Shown in pieces: positions 21,291-34,314 of a stretch of 64,000 bases of DNA; the stretch's first letter is position 1; the number at the start of each line of letters is the position of its first letter. Below the pieces are notes generated by a model. It saw only the letters and a program-made list of their open reading frames with translations. It was not told where the DNA came from and made no database searches. The stretch covers positions 28,588,873 through 28,652,872 of the forward strand of contig OW804102.1 of assembly GCA_942159475.1 (NCBI GenBank), written 5' to 3'. A program made the translations under genes and the position numbers. The DNA comes from Sthenelais limicola. Its lineage: Eukaryota; Annelida; Polychaeta; Phyllodocida; Sigalionidae.

Positions 21291-21692
21291 GTAGGAGTCC
21301 TGGGACAAGGTGTATAAAAATTTACAGGAGCAGATGCCTGGAGACTACAGAATCAGAGTGGTTCGTTGCTCCAGGTTGCTAACGGTATGGGGCTAGAGGG
21401 TGGTCCGGAGGAGAGGGGTAAGAGGTATAAGAGGAGAGGGCGGAGGTGCAAGGACAGACCCTAGGGGGAGGTGGAATCAGGAGAGGATACTGGAGGACTG
21501 GGTTATAAAGGAGCAAGGGGAGTGGGAGGAGATGCTAGAGGAGGTATTGAGGAGGGAATACCAATTGCGGATTACCCTGGGGGTATAGGATCTTAATCTG
21601 GATGGGGGCTGGGTGTAGGGGCACTGGTGGGGTTGCCCAGGGTCTCCACAGCTATGGTTTATGTCTTGTTATTAGCTGCACAGTCACATATA

Positions 21693-22091
21693 TGTGATGT
21701 GTTACAGAGACGTGAGTCACACATCGCAAAAATGGATTTTTAGATGTCATCATATTTGAAAAGATGAGATCAAGCCGATTCTAATGATGGTAAACACTAA
21801 AACATCAATAAGTATTTCTATATTTTAAGTTCGATATTTTTACTTTTGAAAACAAATTTTGCAATATCTCTGGTTGGACAATTACTATGAAAGTAGCTAA
21901 ATATACTCTATAGGATGACCTTAGACATGTTTGGATATATTTGATAGACAGTCTTGAAATTTGGTACACTTATTCATACAACCTGGAGCATTAGATAACC
22001 CAAAGATGAGAACATTTGCACAAAGAGATCTTGTGAATAAAATATTTTGAAAAATGTAATTTTGTGACTCATTTTCCTGAAACACATAACA
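21693..22091 (+). mobile_element. Family B MITE
   Basis: TA duplicated at 21691-21692 and 22092-22093; both arms present. Confidence 0.8.
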
Positions 22092-22221
22092 TATGCAGGG
22101 TATACACAGGCATTATTCGTTCTTGTAAAATGTTTTTGCCTGAATAAAACTTTCAAGGAAAAACAAAGTTATGGGGGAGGGAAGAAACGTCACATTTCCC
22201 CCTGTACACTTATCTTATTAC

Positions 22222-22320
22222 TAACTTATTTCTAAACACAAAGCTTTGTTACCTGGCTTACCTTATGATTGTTCCAACATTAGACCTGTGTGTTTGAAGC
22301 AGGGATAGGCGGTCTTTGGT
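22222..22320 (+). repeat. 99-bp block duplicated at 23601-23699
   Basis: Shared stretches include CTAAACACAAAGCTTTG and TGTTTGAAGCAGGGATAGGC; about 90% identical by eye. Confidence 0.8.
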
Positions 22321-23462
22321 ATTGTCTAACTCGTTGATTCCAGTCGTTTCATAAACAAAGAAGGAAGAAATAGTAATGTACAAAATAGTGGGTCAAGATT
22401 ACATGGAAGTTACAGAAAGGACAGTAGCACTGGTATAATAGTTAGCACCAGATTTGTTGATGTCAGTCACTTATAATATCACATTTGTTGCTATATGTAA
22501 CTCACATGGTATTCATGTGCCTTGCATCAACTCCTTACTGTAGTCTACATCATTAATTTGGATTGAGTATTATCATATGTGTGAAACCAATTTCCAAGTA
22601 GGTTGTTAACCCCCCCACCCCCAATCATCCATTATTGTATAAGAAACTATTTGCTGCCGAGGCCTACTCTATGTAACGAGGTCAATAGTATTTCATGTAT
22701 CATCCCCGCCTCTGACAATTAATACTTATTGTTACTAATCAATCTTATTTTTAATTTTGCAGGTGAGTGGTTTCCATCAAGCATCCAGGAAGAGTCTGGA
22801 GGTGACCATGGTTATCAGCTATAACCAGGGGAATTCACACAATGTGGGTGCATCTTTGTCAGCTTTCCTTATGATTCAGCTCCGTCTTCTTTTATTTTCA
22901 TAATATCTTTGTTGGTGTTCTTCCTGGGACACATTTATATATATATCCTGGTAGGTTGTCTCTCTTACAGATTACATCACTTTCGTTCATATGTAGAGTT
23001 CAACTAATAATGCACTGGAAAACAATGATACCCTTTTCTTGTTCAAATAAACTGTGCCCCTCAAAAGGCTCCTTCTAGAAATGACACAATTCCAGACAAT
23101 ACCGACTGAGACTACCTCGAGATACCTTCAAGTATTCATGTTATGACATTAGCTCGTCTATTCATAATAAGTATGAGTATAAGTACTAGTAAACCTAGTA
23201 TGATGACAACATAGGAAAAATGATGAGAATAAACAAGTAACACTGCCTACTGCCTACCGCTTTTTTTCATTCATTTAGAAGCTATTGTTTTTATCATCAC
23301 ACATTCAATAGACATGCATGAAAGTAGTGTACAAGAAGAGAAGTTTTCATGATGGAAAGAAGGTGGACAAGAATAAAATGTAATACATTTTACCATAATT
23401 CAAAATAATACTGTGTGCCATTGATTAGTATGGGCCCACTGCACATGAAGTTGGTGTATTGA
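22321..23462. other. Intergenic
   Basis: A TTTTAATTTTGCAG-GTGAGT string near 22750 looks like an acceptor directly against a donor, so it is not evidence of an exon. Confidence 0.45.
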
Positions 23463-23600
23463 AATGTACTCCAAAGGACGACCTTAGGATGTTTGAATAT
23501 ATCTAATATACCGTCTTTCAATTTGGTATACATATTCTTATGATGTGGATCACACAAAAGTGAGAACATTCGCACAAAGAGATCTTGTGAATAAAATCCT
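23463..23600 (+). repeat. Family B 3' fragment
   Basis: From GTACTCCAAAGGACGACCTTAG to TCTTGTGAATAAAATCC. It stops where a duplicated 99-bp block begins. Confidence 0.65.
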
Positions 23601-23699
23601 TAACTTATGTCTAAACACAAAGCTTTGTGACCTGGCTTACCTTACGATTGTTCCATCATTAGACCAGTGTGTTTGAAGCAGGGATAGGCGACCTTTGAT
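23601..23699 (+). repeat. Second copy of the 99-bp block
   Basis: Follows a family B fragment directly at 23600, so a joined piece may have been duplicated. Confidence 0.8.
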
Positions 23700-23971
23700 A
23701 TGTCTTCCAAAAATGGCAGTTATTCAGAACTATCTTTGATATAACACTTAAATACCAAAAACGAAAATTGAAAAAAAAATCGCTACAAGATAATCCACTT
23801 ATGAGCAGAGTGATAAAAGTATCCTTAAGACCGTTGCCTTGTTGTCCAAGTTCGTGAAACTGAAAGCATACTTTAAAGCAACATGTACTTTCCCTGGTTA
23901 GACCCATCCTAAGGACCCCCTTTTCTTGTAGAATCTAACAAACGACAGCCTCTAAAATCATGTAAAACCTA

Positions 23972-24150
23972 GTGGGTGAGATTGGTTGCTTTACGTCCTT
24001 ATCAAGACATTTAATATGGTTATATCAAGGGCGGGAGAGCTGAGAGGGAGGCAGTTTATGATCATACCAAGGAAATAGAGATAGAGAAGTAGGGAGAGAG
24101 AGACAGAGAAAAAGAGACAGAAAGGCACTTTATAGTCATACCCAGGACCA
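23972..24150 (+). mobile_element. SINE-like family S, copy 1
   Basis: Family S starts GTGAGTGAGATTGGTTGC, passes TTTACGCCCTTATCAACAC and GGGAGGCAGTTTATGATC, and ends in GA/CA-rich sequence. No clear target duplication at this copy. Confidence 0.7.
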
Positions 24151-24496
24151 CTGCTGTTATAGGAAGAACAAGTGTATAATAGAAGGAGGGAAAGGCCTGC
24201 TACAGCCCCTGCCTCTATTACTGGAACTAATACTGCAACTACCATCAGCACATTGCACTGAGTGGAACACAGAGGGAGAGAGAAGTGGGAGGAGAAGGTG
24301 GCAGAGGAGAGGCGACCCAGCGAGTCACTGCCTACCAAAGCTGTCTGCTGACTCTTCTATGTATATGGATTATCCCACATCCCTCCTGAAAATGCCTGGA
24401 GGTGGTAGGAGGTGCAGGAGGAGGGATACCAGCTAGTCTACTATTCGTACTACTGTTACTACTGATATCAAGGTTATTTGGGAAAGAAGAAAGAAA

Positions 24497-24653
24497 GAGG
24501 TTCAGCCAAACATGGCGGGGAAACGTAACATAACATATCAAGTAAAATGTTTCATCTCACAGTTTAGTTTCATACATGAAAATACGACCTAACTCACAAA
24601 AAGGATACGGATACGGTTACGTAATTGAGATAGGTTTGCTTGCGGAACCTCCC
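24497..24653. repeat. Family I MITE, 3' part
   Basis: Matches 28072-28221, ending TTGCGGAACCTCCC. Confidence 0.65.
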
Positions 24654-24823
24654 TATTAGATGATATCGAGCACTGGCATTATTCCAAACATTAAATAACT
24701 GCTTTAAGTTTGTACCATATTTGCCCCACAAAACAAAACCAACTCCGATCTTTATATATAGCCTTATACCAGTAGGGCGTTAACAATACAAACAGAGGTG
24801 CTCCCCTAGAATCTTACTGGAGG

Positions 24824-25160
24824 CGAGGTACTGGAGGAGGCACAGGAGGAGGAGAAGAAGAAGAGGAGGAGAGTTGTAAGACATGCCCAGATAGACAGTC
24901 TCTGTACTACTAGGTGATGGTGTAGGAGGAGGAGGTGGAGGAGGGGGAAAGGCTGGAGGAGAAGGGAGTGAGGAGGTGCTGGTGCAGGACGTTATGAGCC
25001 AGCGCTGGAGGGCCAGAAAGCGACGCAGGAGGACGAATAGTAGTAGTAGAGTGGGAGAGGACCGTGGTGGAGGACCTGCTTGCTTAGTAGCAGCCGCCGG
25101 GAAGGAACAGGAGGAGTAGGAGGCTTGGCTCAGGAGGAGGAGGAGTAGGAGGGAGGTTTG
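24824..25160. repeat. GGA/GGAGGA-rich low-complexity region
   Basis: Purine-rich on the plus strand with degenerate AGG/GAA triplets; the 142-codon minus frame with Pro, Leu and Ser runs follows from it. Confidence 0.7.
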
Positions 25161-26651
25161 CTCTGTAGCTAAAGGAATAACATCACTACCAGGCAGACCT
25201 ACTGGCAAATGTCAACATTACTGGAGTTTATACATATATATATAGACAGCCCGTATATGTACATACCACTAACACTCTGTCTCTACAAGCAATAAGGTCC
25301 TGCTAGCTGCTGCTATAAACTCTATAGCATTGGATATATTTATATATACTCTCTGGGTACAATCATTAGTGGCTATGGTATTACTGCTAACAAAACAATC
25401 GGCTGCTAGTATTTAGTATGCAGAGAATACATACAATTTTGCCTGGGTCTTTTAAGCCCTTTTGCACATTTGGAAGATTTAATTGAATCCGGTTGCATTG
25501 GAGTGGCCTTGGTAGTTGCGATTGCTTGAAGATAATTGAAGAAACAGGGGATGATGACATTTGCAGTGAAACTCAAAGAGGTGCCCATTGTCTATATTGA
25601 CATTTGTTATGATATCTCTGGCATTTGTGGTTCTCTATGAACTCATCAGTTTATCTGTTCTGTCGGGATATTACATTGGTTAACATTCAAGTGAACCCAC
25701 CTGGAATTGCCAGCCTAGGACAACATCTACACATGACAAATTTCAGTTTTGAAATCGTCTCTGATAAAGGCCTGTGATTGGACTCAACTGGTTTGGATTG
25801 GCGACAACCTTAATCAGCATCCATCGGAACAGAACACTAGCAAACCTGTTAGTTGCATAATGTGAATACATAGTTATAAAGCATTGGAGCAAAGTGTTGT
25901 TTCCTCAGAACAAAGGCATAACACTGGAATAAACGACAAGGTAATTGTATAACCCTAATTATCGAACCACCCAGGTAAAGAGTTTATAACGTGTAATTAT
26001 TGTATAGATGTATGCATACTTTTAGACCTACAGTCGAGTTATGTAATAGGCGGTGGCCCCTTTGACTATGCTCTATAGGGAACTATAGCTGGCTTTGTCA
26101 CTAATTCAGCCCAATGTGTTAGGGTCTCTGTACCTTGCGGCTGTTTATACACGAATAGAAGCGGGCAAATGCATAAATCTGCCACAGAATCGTCCATAAG
26201 CATAATAGATTATATATATGGGTGACTACACATGCACTCGGTCAATGGCAATTGCATTTAAGTAACCGTAGCGAATTGGCATCCCCAGGATTTCCCTATT
26301 TGGCAATTGGTTGACCATAAGGGCAATCAAACTCATGGAGAATGACTAAGGCTGTATGAAGTCCGGTTGAGAGAGTCTGAAACATGGATAAACCGTGTTT
26401 ATAATCTCTATAAGGTGTGTCAGAATATGTATGCATGTAAAAGCAAAGGTTTCTTATTTCTAAATGAATATCAGGGGAGTCCTGATATTAATTAGGTCTA
26501 CAAGGAGGGATAGAGAAGGAATAGCATACTGCCAGTTTGAGCTTCAGAAGTCAAAGCTCTTATCGTTTTCCCTTTCACTCTGAGCGATAGGAGTGATTAG
26601 AATCCACTTTGATTTTGTGCAAGCCTTTGACATTACCGAACTGCGTTTGTT
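25161..26651. other. Intergenic
   Basis: No repeat family or gene recognised. Confidence 0.5.
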
Positions 26652-27054
26652 TGTGATGCGTTTCAGGAGAATAAGTCACAAGTTGTAAAAATGTTATTTT
26701 GATATAAGTGGTTTATACACAAGATTTCTTTTCTAGAATAGTATCATTCTTAGGGGTTATGTGCTGTTAGTAACTTGAATAGATGTACTTAATTTCAAGA
26801 CTGTAGATTAAATATATCCTTGCGTTTTGAAGGTCATCCTAAGGAGTATATTAAGCTACTTTACTGGTAATTGCCCACCCAGAAATATTGCAAATCTTTT
26901 TTCAAACATAAATGTATCAAACATAAACAACTTCTTAGATGTCCTTAATGTTTATCATTATTGGAATCGGCTCGATCTCATCGCTGCAAATATGATGACA
27001 TCTTAAAATCCATTGTTCTGCGACTTGTGACTGATTTTCCTGGAACACACCACA
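26652..27054 (-). mobile_element. Family B MITE
   Basis: Both arms present (TGTGATGCGTTTCAGGAGAA; TTTTCCTGGAACACACCACA). Confidence 0.78.
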
Positions 27055-27535
27055 TTTCAGTTTTTTCATATCAGTACATCAGTATCACGAACGTTCATAC
27101 AGAGCTCAGTGAACCCAAACATCCCTGAAATGTTTATGGGAATGAATTTGATTAGCAAAGTTTGTTGAAGTTTATGACGTTCACTTGCCTTACCATATGC
27201 ATCAGAATTGGTCGCACTATGTTATGTATTTGGCAACCCTCTTCGGAATAAAACTCTATTATAAAATGCCTTTTATGCAATGATATCTTCAAGCAGAATT
27301 TAAACAATCACCAAGAATCATGTCATTCACCTGACCAAGACCAACCTGCACGGTCGAAACGCGTAGGGATTGTCCTACCTTTTTTTGCATGATAAACTGC
27401 AACTTTAAAGAAAACAACAGAAGTTATTCATTTCATCGGAGATTACACTATCCTAATATCTTTGAGCAGAAAAACATGACATAAAGTAGAACAAAATATA
27501 CAGTTCAAAGGCCCATTTCATCCGCCAACGGTAAC

Positions 27536-27733
27536 GGGTGGTCTCCACTGGCTGCAGTAAGCTCTGCAGTAAGCCTTGCGATGGTTTGTGCTGGTTCGGT
27601 AGGTGGTGAGAAATGACGAAGTCCTTGCCTACATGGTCAGTGAACGATGTAGGCAGGACCTCGCCACTCCTCAACAACACAGCACCATCCCAAGGCTTAC
27701 CACAGAGCTTACGGCAGCCAGTGGAGACCACCC
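27536..27733. mobile_element. Family G fold-back MITE
   Basis: GGGTGGTCTCCACTGGCTGC and the inverse CAGCCAGTGGAGACCACCC, with AAGCCTTG repeated inverted inside. TAAC stands at 27532-27535 and TTAAC at 27734-27738. Confidence 0.78.
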
Positions 27734-28005
27734 TTAACACTCCCATGCACATACATAACCTACCATTAATATAATATTATATAGCTACAGTATAGGGAGA
27801 CATGGTTGCTCCTAGTATTGCCAACCCAGGCTGCTATTCTACACTAGCAATACATGTAGAATGAGTATGATCTAAACTGGATCTAAACGCTGGTGAGGGG
27901 ATATATTAGATCGATGAATTCATGATAGCCCTAGGCTCCATGTTAGAGTATGCCTACTGTGCCGTGGGTCAACCCAGCACCTTGTGTGTGCAGTATGATA
28001 CATTA

Positions 28006-28221
28006 GGGAGGTTCAGCAAGAGAACTTATACGTAAACGTATCCGTATTTCTGATATACAAACTCACTTCAGGTTCAGCAAAACATGGCAGAAAAAAGTAA
28101 CGTTAAATATCAAGCAAAATGTTTCATCTCACAATTTATTTTTTTAAAAATGCGACGTGATTCACTAAAAAGATACGGATACAGTTATGTAATTGAGATA
28201 GGTTTGCTTGCGGAACCTCCC
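28006..28221. mobile_element. Family I MITE, copy 2
   Basis: GGGAGGTTCAGCAAG at one end and CTTGCGGAACCTCCC at the other, TA outside both. Confidence 0.78.
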
Positions 28222-29031
28222 TATTATCTTTTCTGATTTGCGGACGTAGTTTAAAGGTAGTTGCTGGAGGTGGAGGAGGTAATCAGAGGTATGATGTTTT
28301 AGTGACCTTTGTTATATATTGCAGTCAAAGACTCAAAACAAATTAAAGGGTATTGAAGTGTATGTTTACTAAGTTGAGTTAATGAGCATGCGTATGCATA
28401 GTTGGGTTCAAATGCAATCAATGGTCGAGAAAAGTCAGTTATTTTATTTATTTTTATCTAACATAATTTATACAGCCATTAGTGATAAGGAAATACAAGG
28501 CTCATGGGGACTATTATCTAGCATTGTCCAAGATTTTCCGCCAGGGGCTGTTAGGTGCAGTGCTACTACTATGGAAGGAAAGGAGCGGTGCATGAGTAAT
28601 AGTAATTAGTGTAAGAGGAAAGTTGATAGTTTTGCTGTACAAGAGTTAAGAGTTTCTATTATGGCAATGTTTCTCATTCTTGGGAATAATTCATTTCATG
28701 AATGTGTTTGCAGTTTTAACTAGTACAGAATTCTGTCCAATGTTGGTTCTGAAATCTCTTCGCCTTAAACAGAGGAGCATTATTAGCTCGAGTATTTTTC
28801 TCATTATCAATAGCTCGGTATCCTTTTAACTTTGAAAGGTGGTGGAACCCAAGGATCTAAAGATGGAATGTTCGTCTATGGATTAGAAGTGGTATTTCTA
28901 ATTCTAATCTTTTAAATCTCTATGTCAAGTGGACGAGATTAGTATAAAAGTTGATAGTTTCAATGGCATGGCTCCCCTTGAAAGGGTTCTGCTGAAATCT
29001 CTTTGTTGAACAATAAAGAGATAGATATTAA
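28222..29031. other. Intergenic
   Basis: A 75-codon frame has no recognisable domain. Confidence 0.45.
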
Positions 29032-29169
29032 AGGTTTAAAATATAGAAACACTTATTAAATATTTTATGTTTACTATCATTCGAATCGGCTTGATCTCAT
29101 CTTTTCAAATATGTTGATAGCTCAAAATCCATTTTTGCTACTTGTGACTCATTTTTCTGTAACACATCA
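29032..29169 (-). repeat. Family B fragment
   Basis: Last 140 bp only, ending GTAACACATCATA. Confidence 0.68.
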
Positions 29170-30931
29170 TATCTATGAACTGGAGAGAGACAGGAGGAGG
29201 GCACTTTAGCCCCTGGACCAGCACCCGCTCCCGCCATGCTTGGACCGGTCCTGTGCTGGGTGTGGAAGCCTGTGTGTTAAGGGCATTGAGTTATGGACAG
29301 CAGGGTCAGGGGACACACTATCTCTCCCTGCTCCGATATCAACACAACACGCCATTCTCATGCACGAAACTGTCCACTCACCTCTGTGCGTATTGTGATA
29401 AGAGTAGGTTCACATACTAGATGTTGTCTATCATTAGAATAATGAGAGATCAGTCTATGATCAGAATATCCATGTAGGGAGGACCTCACAAACCTTCTCT
29501 ACCTACAGAACCAGCACAACAACAAAATGTCATAGGTTTCAGTTTGCGATCAATCAATTAGATAATTGATGCTTGTGTATACGTTTCATGGTCAGATTTA
29601 AACCATTTTGGTTTCAAATTGTTAATCCTGACCTCAGAGTATTGCTTTTAATATTTCGTTGTTTTTGATAACATTCTCTAATGTTTCCAGAGTTCTTAAA
29701 ATGGCAGTACTTGAGCACCCAAAGGTAGCCACCGTGTTCCTCTCTTTTTAACCAATCAGAATGCTGGAAAGCATAAAGAGGTCATGACTTCTAAAGGTCA
29801 TTTGTCAGTTGCGCTGCAAGAAGACAAAACATTTTTACAGCCGTAACTGGAGTATTTTTCCCCCAACTTTTGTTTTTTTATTCAAGCAAAGAAATGAAAA
29901 AATAATAAAAGTATGGGAAGTCTATGTTATTCCTACTCTGAACACTTTGCAATGAACCTAGGGTGTGTGTTAATTTGATCACCTGTTTTGTCTTAAATTT
30001 GGGTTATATGAGAGGATTTGTAAAGCCCAGTTTTCCAATTTTTGCTCACTTTATTCAGTTGAGAATGCATTGAATCGCAATCTCCTACAGCCCTAACTGG
30101 AGTATGGGGAGTCTATGTTATTCCCACGTATACTACGTTCTTGGAGGTTAATCAAGTTTGTTCATGGTGTCCTAATTGCAAAAGTGAATCACGTAAGTCA
30201 CCGTCCGAAGGATACATTTCCTCTCCTCATATATAGGGACAGACAGACAACCAACTATGCCACAATCTAAGAAGTCATAGCAAATCGACTTCTCCAGGTT
30301 GATTTCCAAAATCCTTCATTTCAATGTATGTATTGTGTTACCGTTCTCTTATATTGGCCATATGATAGAAACTATATGAAAAATGAAAATTGAGAAATCA
30401 GGAGATTGCTGAGAGTTTGCTGCTGGCCTTGGGTTTCTCTATCCAAATAAATGATTTCGTCATACTGCGATACTTACCACAATGTATATATTTCCACTGC
30501 TTTACCTGTATGCGGAATTGTATGGCGTTTGTATACTGGTCGAGAAAGTAAGGTTTTCAATATTTCTCAAAGAGGAAAGGAGGGGACAACAATATTCTGA
30601 TTGATATTTGAGCCTCTTCTGAAACCTGTCATATATATATATATATGATGAAGCATGGGGACATGAAGACTTTTATAGATACCCAGAACCATGGAAGTTT
30701 CTGTTGGTAAAAAAGTATAAATATGAGACATCAGGAACAGACTGCAAGCTGTGATTTTTCCATAACCAATAAAGATCATGATGGGCAGCTGTTGAGTTCC
30801 CCGAATCGTCTATTTAAAAATAAGGCGGTATTTGGCTCATGGTATCATGGTCTTGGTTACAGCACTCCCTCCTAAAGGCTTTCTCAGTTAGGGGAGGGAC
30901 TGGCCTTACAAGCATCGTGATTGGCTATATA
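29170..30931. other. Intergenic
   Basis: Two similar phrases (CTGGAGTAT followed by GGGAGTCTATGTTATTCC) near 29850-29935 and 30090-30125 suggest a small diverged duplication. Confidence 0.45.
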
Positions 30932-31145
30932 CGGGTCAGATTTTCTGAAATTGTACAATTCACATTCACCAATCCTCTCAAATAACCCAAATTTCCGATG
31001 AAAATAAAGTTCAAAATACAGAATTTATGCAATGCTGTATATAGTTGAGTGTACCTAGTATTGGCAAATTGCAGCCTTATTTAGCAGAATTTACTAAATT
31101 TATGTTTACAGCTGGCAATTGTACATTTTGGGAAACTCTGACCCA
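30932..31145 (-). mobile_element. Family A MITE, copy 8
   Basis: Arms CGGGTCAGATTTTCTG and CTCTGACCCA; TA on both sides. Confidence 0.8.
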
Positions 31146-31656
31146 TATGCCATTCTATCAAACTATGATCTGTTCAGATTACTCTGAAACATGATTGTAG
31201 ATGCAGACTGTATAATGTGCATGCACAGGAGTTTCTATACATAGCTTAGGTAGAATTAGAAAGTATGTAACAAAGAGAAGAACAAACAAGAAAGGCATTC
31301 TCTGGAAGACCTCTTTTTGAGATGACTACAGCCTTTTTGTCTGAACCATCTCATGAGGAATAAAGAACTCTCTTATCTTTATCTTATGTCGATAAGCGCA
31401 GGGTCTATCAGCAATGAGTATAGTTGTGGTATCGGTGAGAAATTTACCATTCCAACCTTTCCCATAAGTCATCGGTTATAGACTGAGATTCGTATCATGA
31501 CAACTGGCATATCATTTGTCTTTTGACTCAAACGGGTTTACAAAATGCTTCTGAATTTACAATACGGAGGGAAGCCATTGTAGTAGGATAGGCCTACTTT
31601 GACTGGCATCCAATATCTTCATACTCGGTGCTTTATATTATAGTGCAGGACACCAA

Positions 31657-32000
31657 TAGGGGATTTGCATAGCCGACATTTTGAATATTGATTCGCATGG
31701 AAATATAGGACTAATGGTACAGTATACAATCTATAGAAAACATACCACGTTCAGCATGGACTATTTATCAATGACCTAATGTTAATATCCATGTTATACA
31801 TGTTTCCATAGAACACGGTTCCATCTTGCCCATCATGCATTTGGTTTTGATAGACCATTTATACAAGCTAAGATATTGGTGAAAACATTCCTGCAATTTT
31901 AGATGAAATTGTTGCCAAATGTTTGTATGTCAGATTCCATCAGAATACATCCCAGAATGCACTGTAACAGACATGCGCAGTGGCACATGCAAATCCCCTA
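31657..32000 (+). mobile_element. Family H MITE, copy 1
   Basis: TAGGGGATTTGCAT and ATGCAAATCCCCTA at the ends, 344 bp, no insertion. Confidence 0.78.
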
Positions 32001-32493
32001 TTAACACAAAAGGTCGCATCAATTGATTAGTATTATATGGTATAAGTACTGAAACTTAAAACACAGGATAAAAGCAATTAACCAATGTGCCAACGGCCAA
32101 CCATGTACTTCCCCTTCTATAGTTAAATCTGAATGCCTTACTGTAACAAATAATTGTACTTACCCAAGAAGAACTTGCTAAGTACCTTGTCTCCTCTCGT
32201 CATTAGCTAATTTAGCGGCATAATCACAGACGAGGATACAATATACCAGCTTAGAGCGTCAATACAAGACATCAATACATCATGTTAAAACAAGACTTGT
32301 GTCATTAGGATGAAGCCATATAGGAAGCCATGTTAGAGTAGGACATGTGGGAAGGCAATAAGAAACACGATGACAGACGGACATGTATAAAAAATATAAA
32401 CGGCCTAGGCGCCGCGCGGCTTTCATGAATATTCATTAGAACATGAGCGATATATGAGGCAGTGAAGTGAAAGGAGGTAGAGACACATAAGAG

Positions 32494-32542
32494 TGTGTGT
32501 GTGTGTGGGGGGGGGAGGGTGAGGCGGGGGGGGGGGTAGACT
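32494..32542. repeat. (GT)n plus G-run
   Basis: About six GT units then GGGGG tracts; similar in layout to 2393-2472. Confidence 0.88.
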
Positions 32543-32622
32543 TATACAATGAAAGGCTTCGTGTAAATAAGCACTGGACCCCTAATTTCATATGGACCAA
32601 AAAACCTCTTATAATACTAATA

Positions 32623-32863
32623 GGGAGGTTCAGCAAGTCTATATAACCTATAGGTAAACGTAAACATATCCATATCTCTTATAATACAGACATACGTACA
32701 CGGACGAAAAAGATTCAGCAGAAGATGCCGGGGAAAACGTAATGTAACATATCAAGTAAAATGCTTCATCTCACAGTTTATTTTGTATACATAAAAATGC
32801 GACGTAATTCACAAAAAAAGATACGGTTATGTAATTGAGATAGGATTGTTTGCGGAACCTCCC
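32623..32863. mobile_element. Family I MITE, copy 3
   Basis: Same arms as copy 2, TA outside both ends. Confidence 0.78.
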
Positions 32864-33421
32864 TAACACCGCTATGAACCGTTGCCAGTTCTGTAAAAAG
32901 AAAAAAACTTCACCGCCCAAACAACCTCGATTTGTTTAGAGACTGTATATAGGGCCGGTGATACCACCGCCAGATTTTAAAGCGGTTCTTCCCTTTGATT
33001 CTCCCAATGGATGTTGCCGCTAAATCCATCCAAGTCCGGCAATTATTGCCAAACACATTTAACTCTACTCTCGTATACTGCGTGACAATATCATTAAAAC
33101 ACCGCCTCTCATCAGAACTGTGAGCTATTTTTAGCAAGACTAATTATAAATTCGCTTAGCTCTTCTCTACCCCTTTAAAGCTCGGATGGTTTACCCCCAG
33201 AGCAACATACTCCAGGGGGTGGTATAGAGGGGACGCAGCTTCCAGCCGTTCACCATAGGCGGCGCTGATAGAGGAATTAGTAAGGTTGGTTAATGAGTGG
33301 AGGGCAGGTGATGACGGGTGGAGGGGAGAGGAAGCCCGGAGGAGCTGAGAAGGGATGAGAGGGAAGTATGGAGGTGCTCTGGAGTAGATAGAAAAGGTAA
33401 TCCGAGCAGATGATAAATAAT

Positions 33422-33770
33422 TGTGATGTGTTATAAGTAAATGAGTCACAAGTTGCTAAAGAATGATATTTTTCAAAGTGTTTTTTTAGTCACATGAATA
33501 AATGTACCAAAGTTCAGGATATTGTATTAAATATATCCTTGCGTTCACATGGAGTATATCTAGTTTCTTTGCTGGCAATTGCGGACCCAGACAGAAATAT
33601 TGCAAATTTTATTTTCAAAAATAAAAATATAAAACTTAAAATATATAAATTCTTATTAGATGCCCTACTATCATTGGTATCGGTTTCTTTGGAATCGGAA
33701 TCTTTTCAAATATGATATCTCAAAATCCATTTTTTGCGACTTGTGACTCATTTTCCTGAAACACATCACA
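33422..33770 (-). mobile_element. Family B MITE
   Basis: Arms TGTGATGTGTTATAAGTAAA and TTTCCTGAAACACATCACA. Confidence 0.8.
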
Positions 33771-34314
33771 TTTGGTAACTGTTAGTAGAGGAAAGTAGGT
33801 AAAGCAAAGTTAAAGCTGCACTCTCAGCTAACATCAGACTAGAACTGAACATTTTCTACATGTTGTTACAATATTTTCCAAACCATCTAAAAGTCATTTC
33901 CCAAATTTTGGAGGATTTTGTTGAGTTGTTTTCGCGACAGCCCAAAAACCCCTCATTTGTATATGAAGGACCAGCCCATATCCTTCTCAGCGTAAAATTC
34001 ACTTATTATCGTTCACTGGCGGCCGTTTCTTTCTCTCGGGTAATTAGGCTTCAAATTCATGCATAAACATATAACAGCAGTAGAACATTGATAAGTTTAG
34101 TCTTATAAGTTATAATATAAGTGCTTATATAAGTATAAGTTTCCAAATCCGGAAATTTTGTAACATTTTTTAAAAAAAAAATTTTCTTTGATCATTTTCA
34201 TCTTTTGTCCATATAATGTCGATAATATATAGATTAATCCCTGAAAATATCATTTCTTATTTCTCTATATTAAGAGGAGGGTTGATGGTTGAAATACAAA
34301 GTGAATTTCATACT

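Noticed and set aside
22745..22765. Splice acceptor marking a host exon
   Set aside because: CAG is directly followed by GTGAGT, leaving no exon, and no coding frame continues.
24780..25208. 142-codon minus frame with Leu and Pro runs
   Set aside because: Follows from GGA-rich low-complexity DNA.
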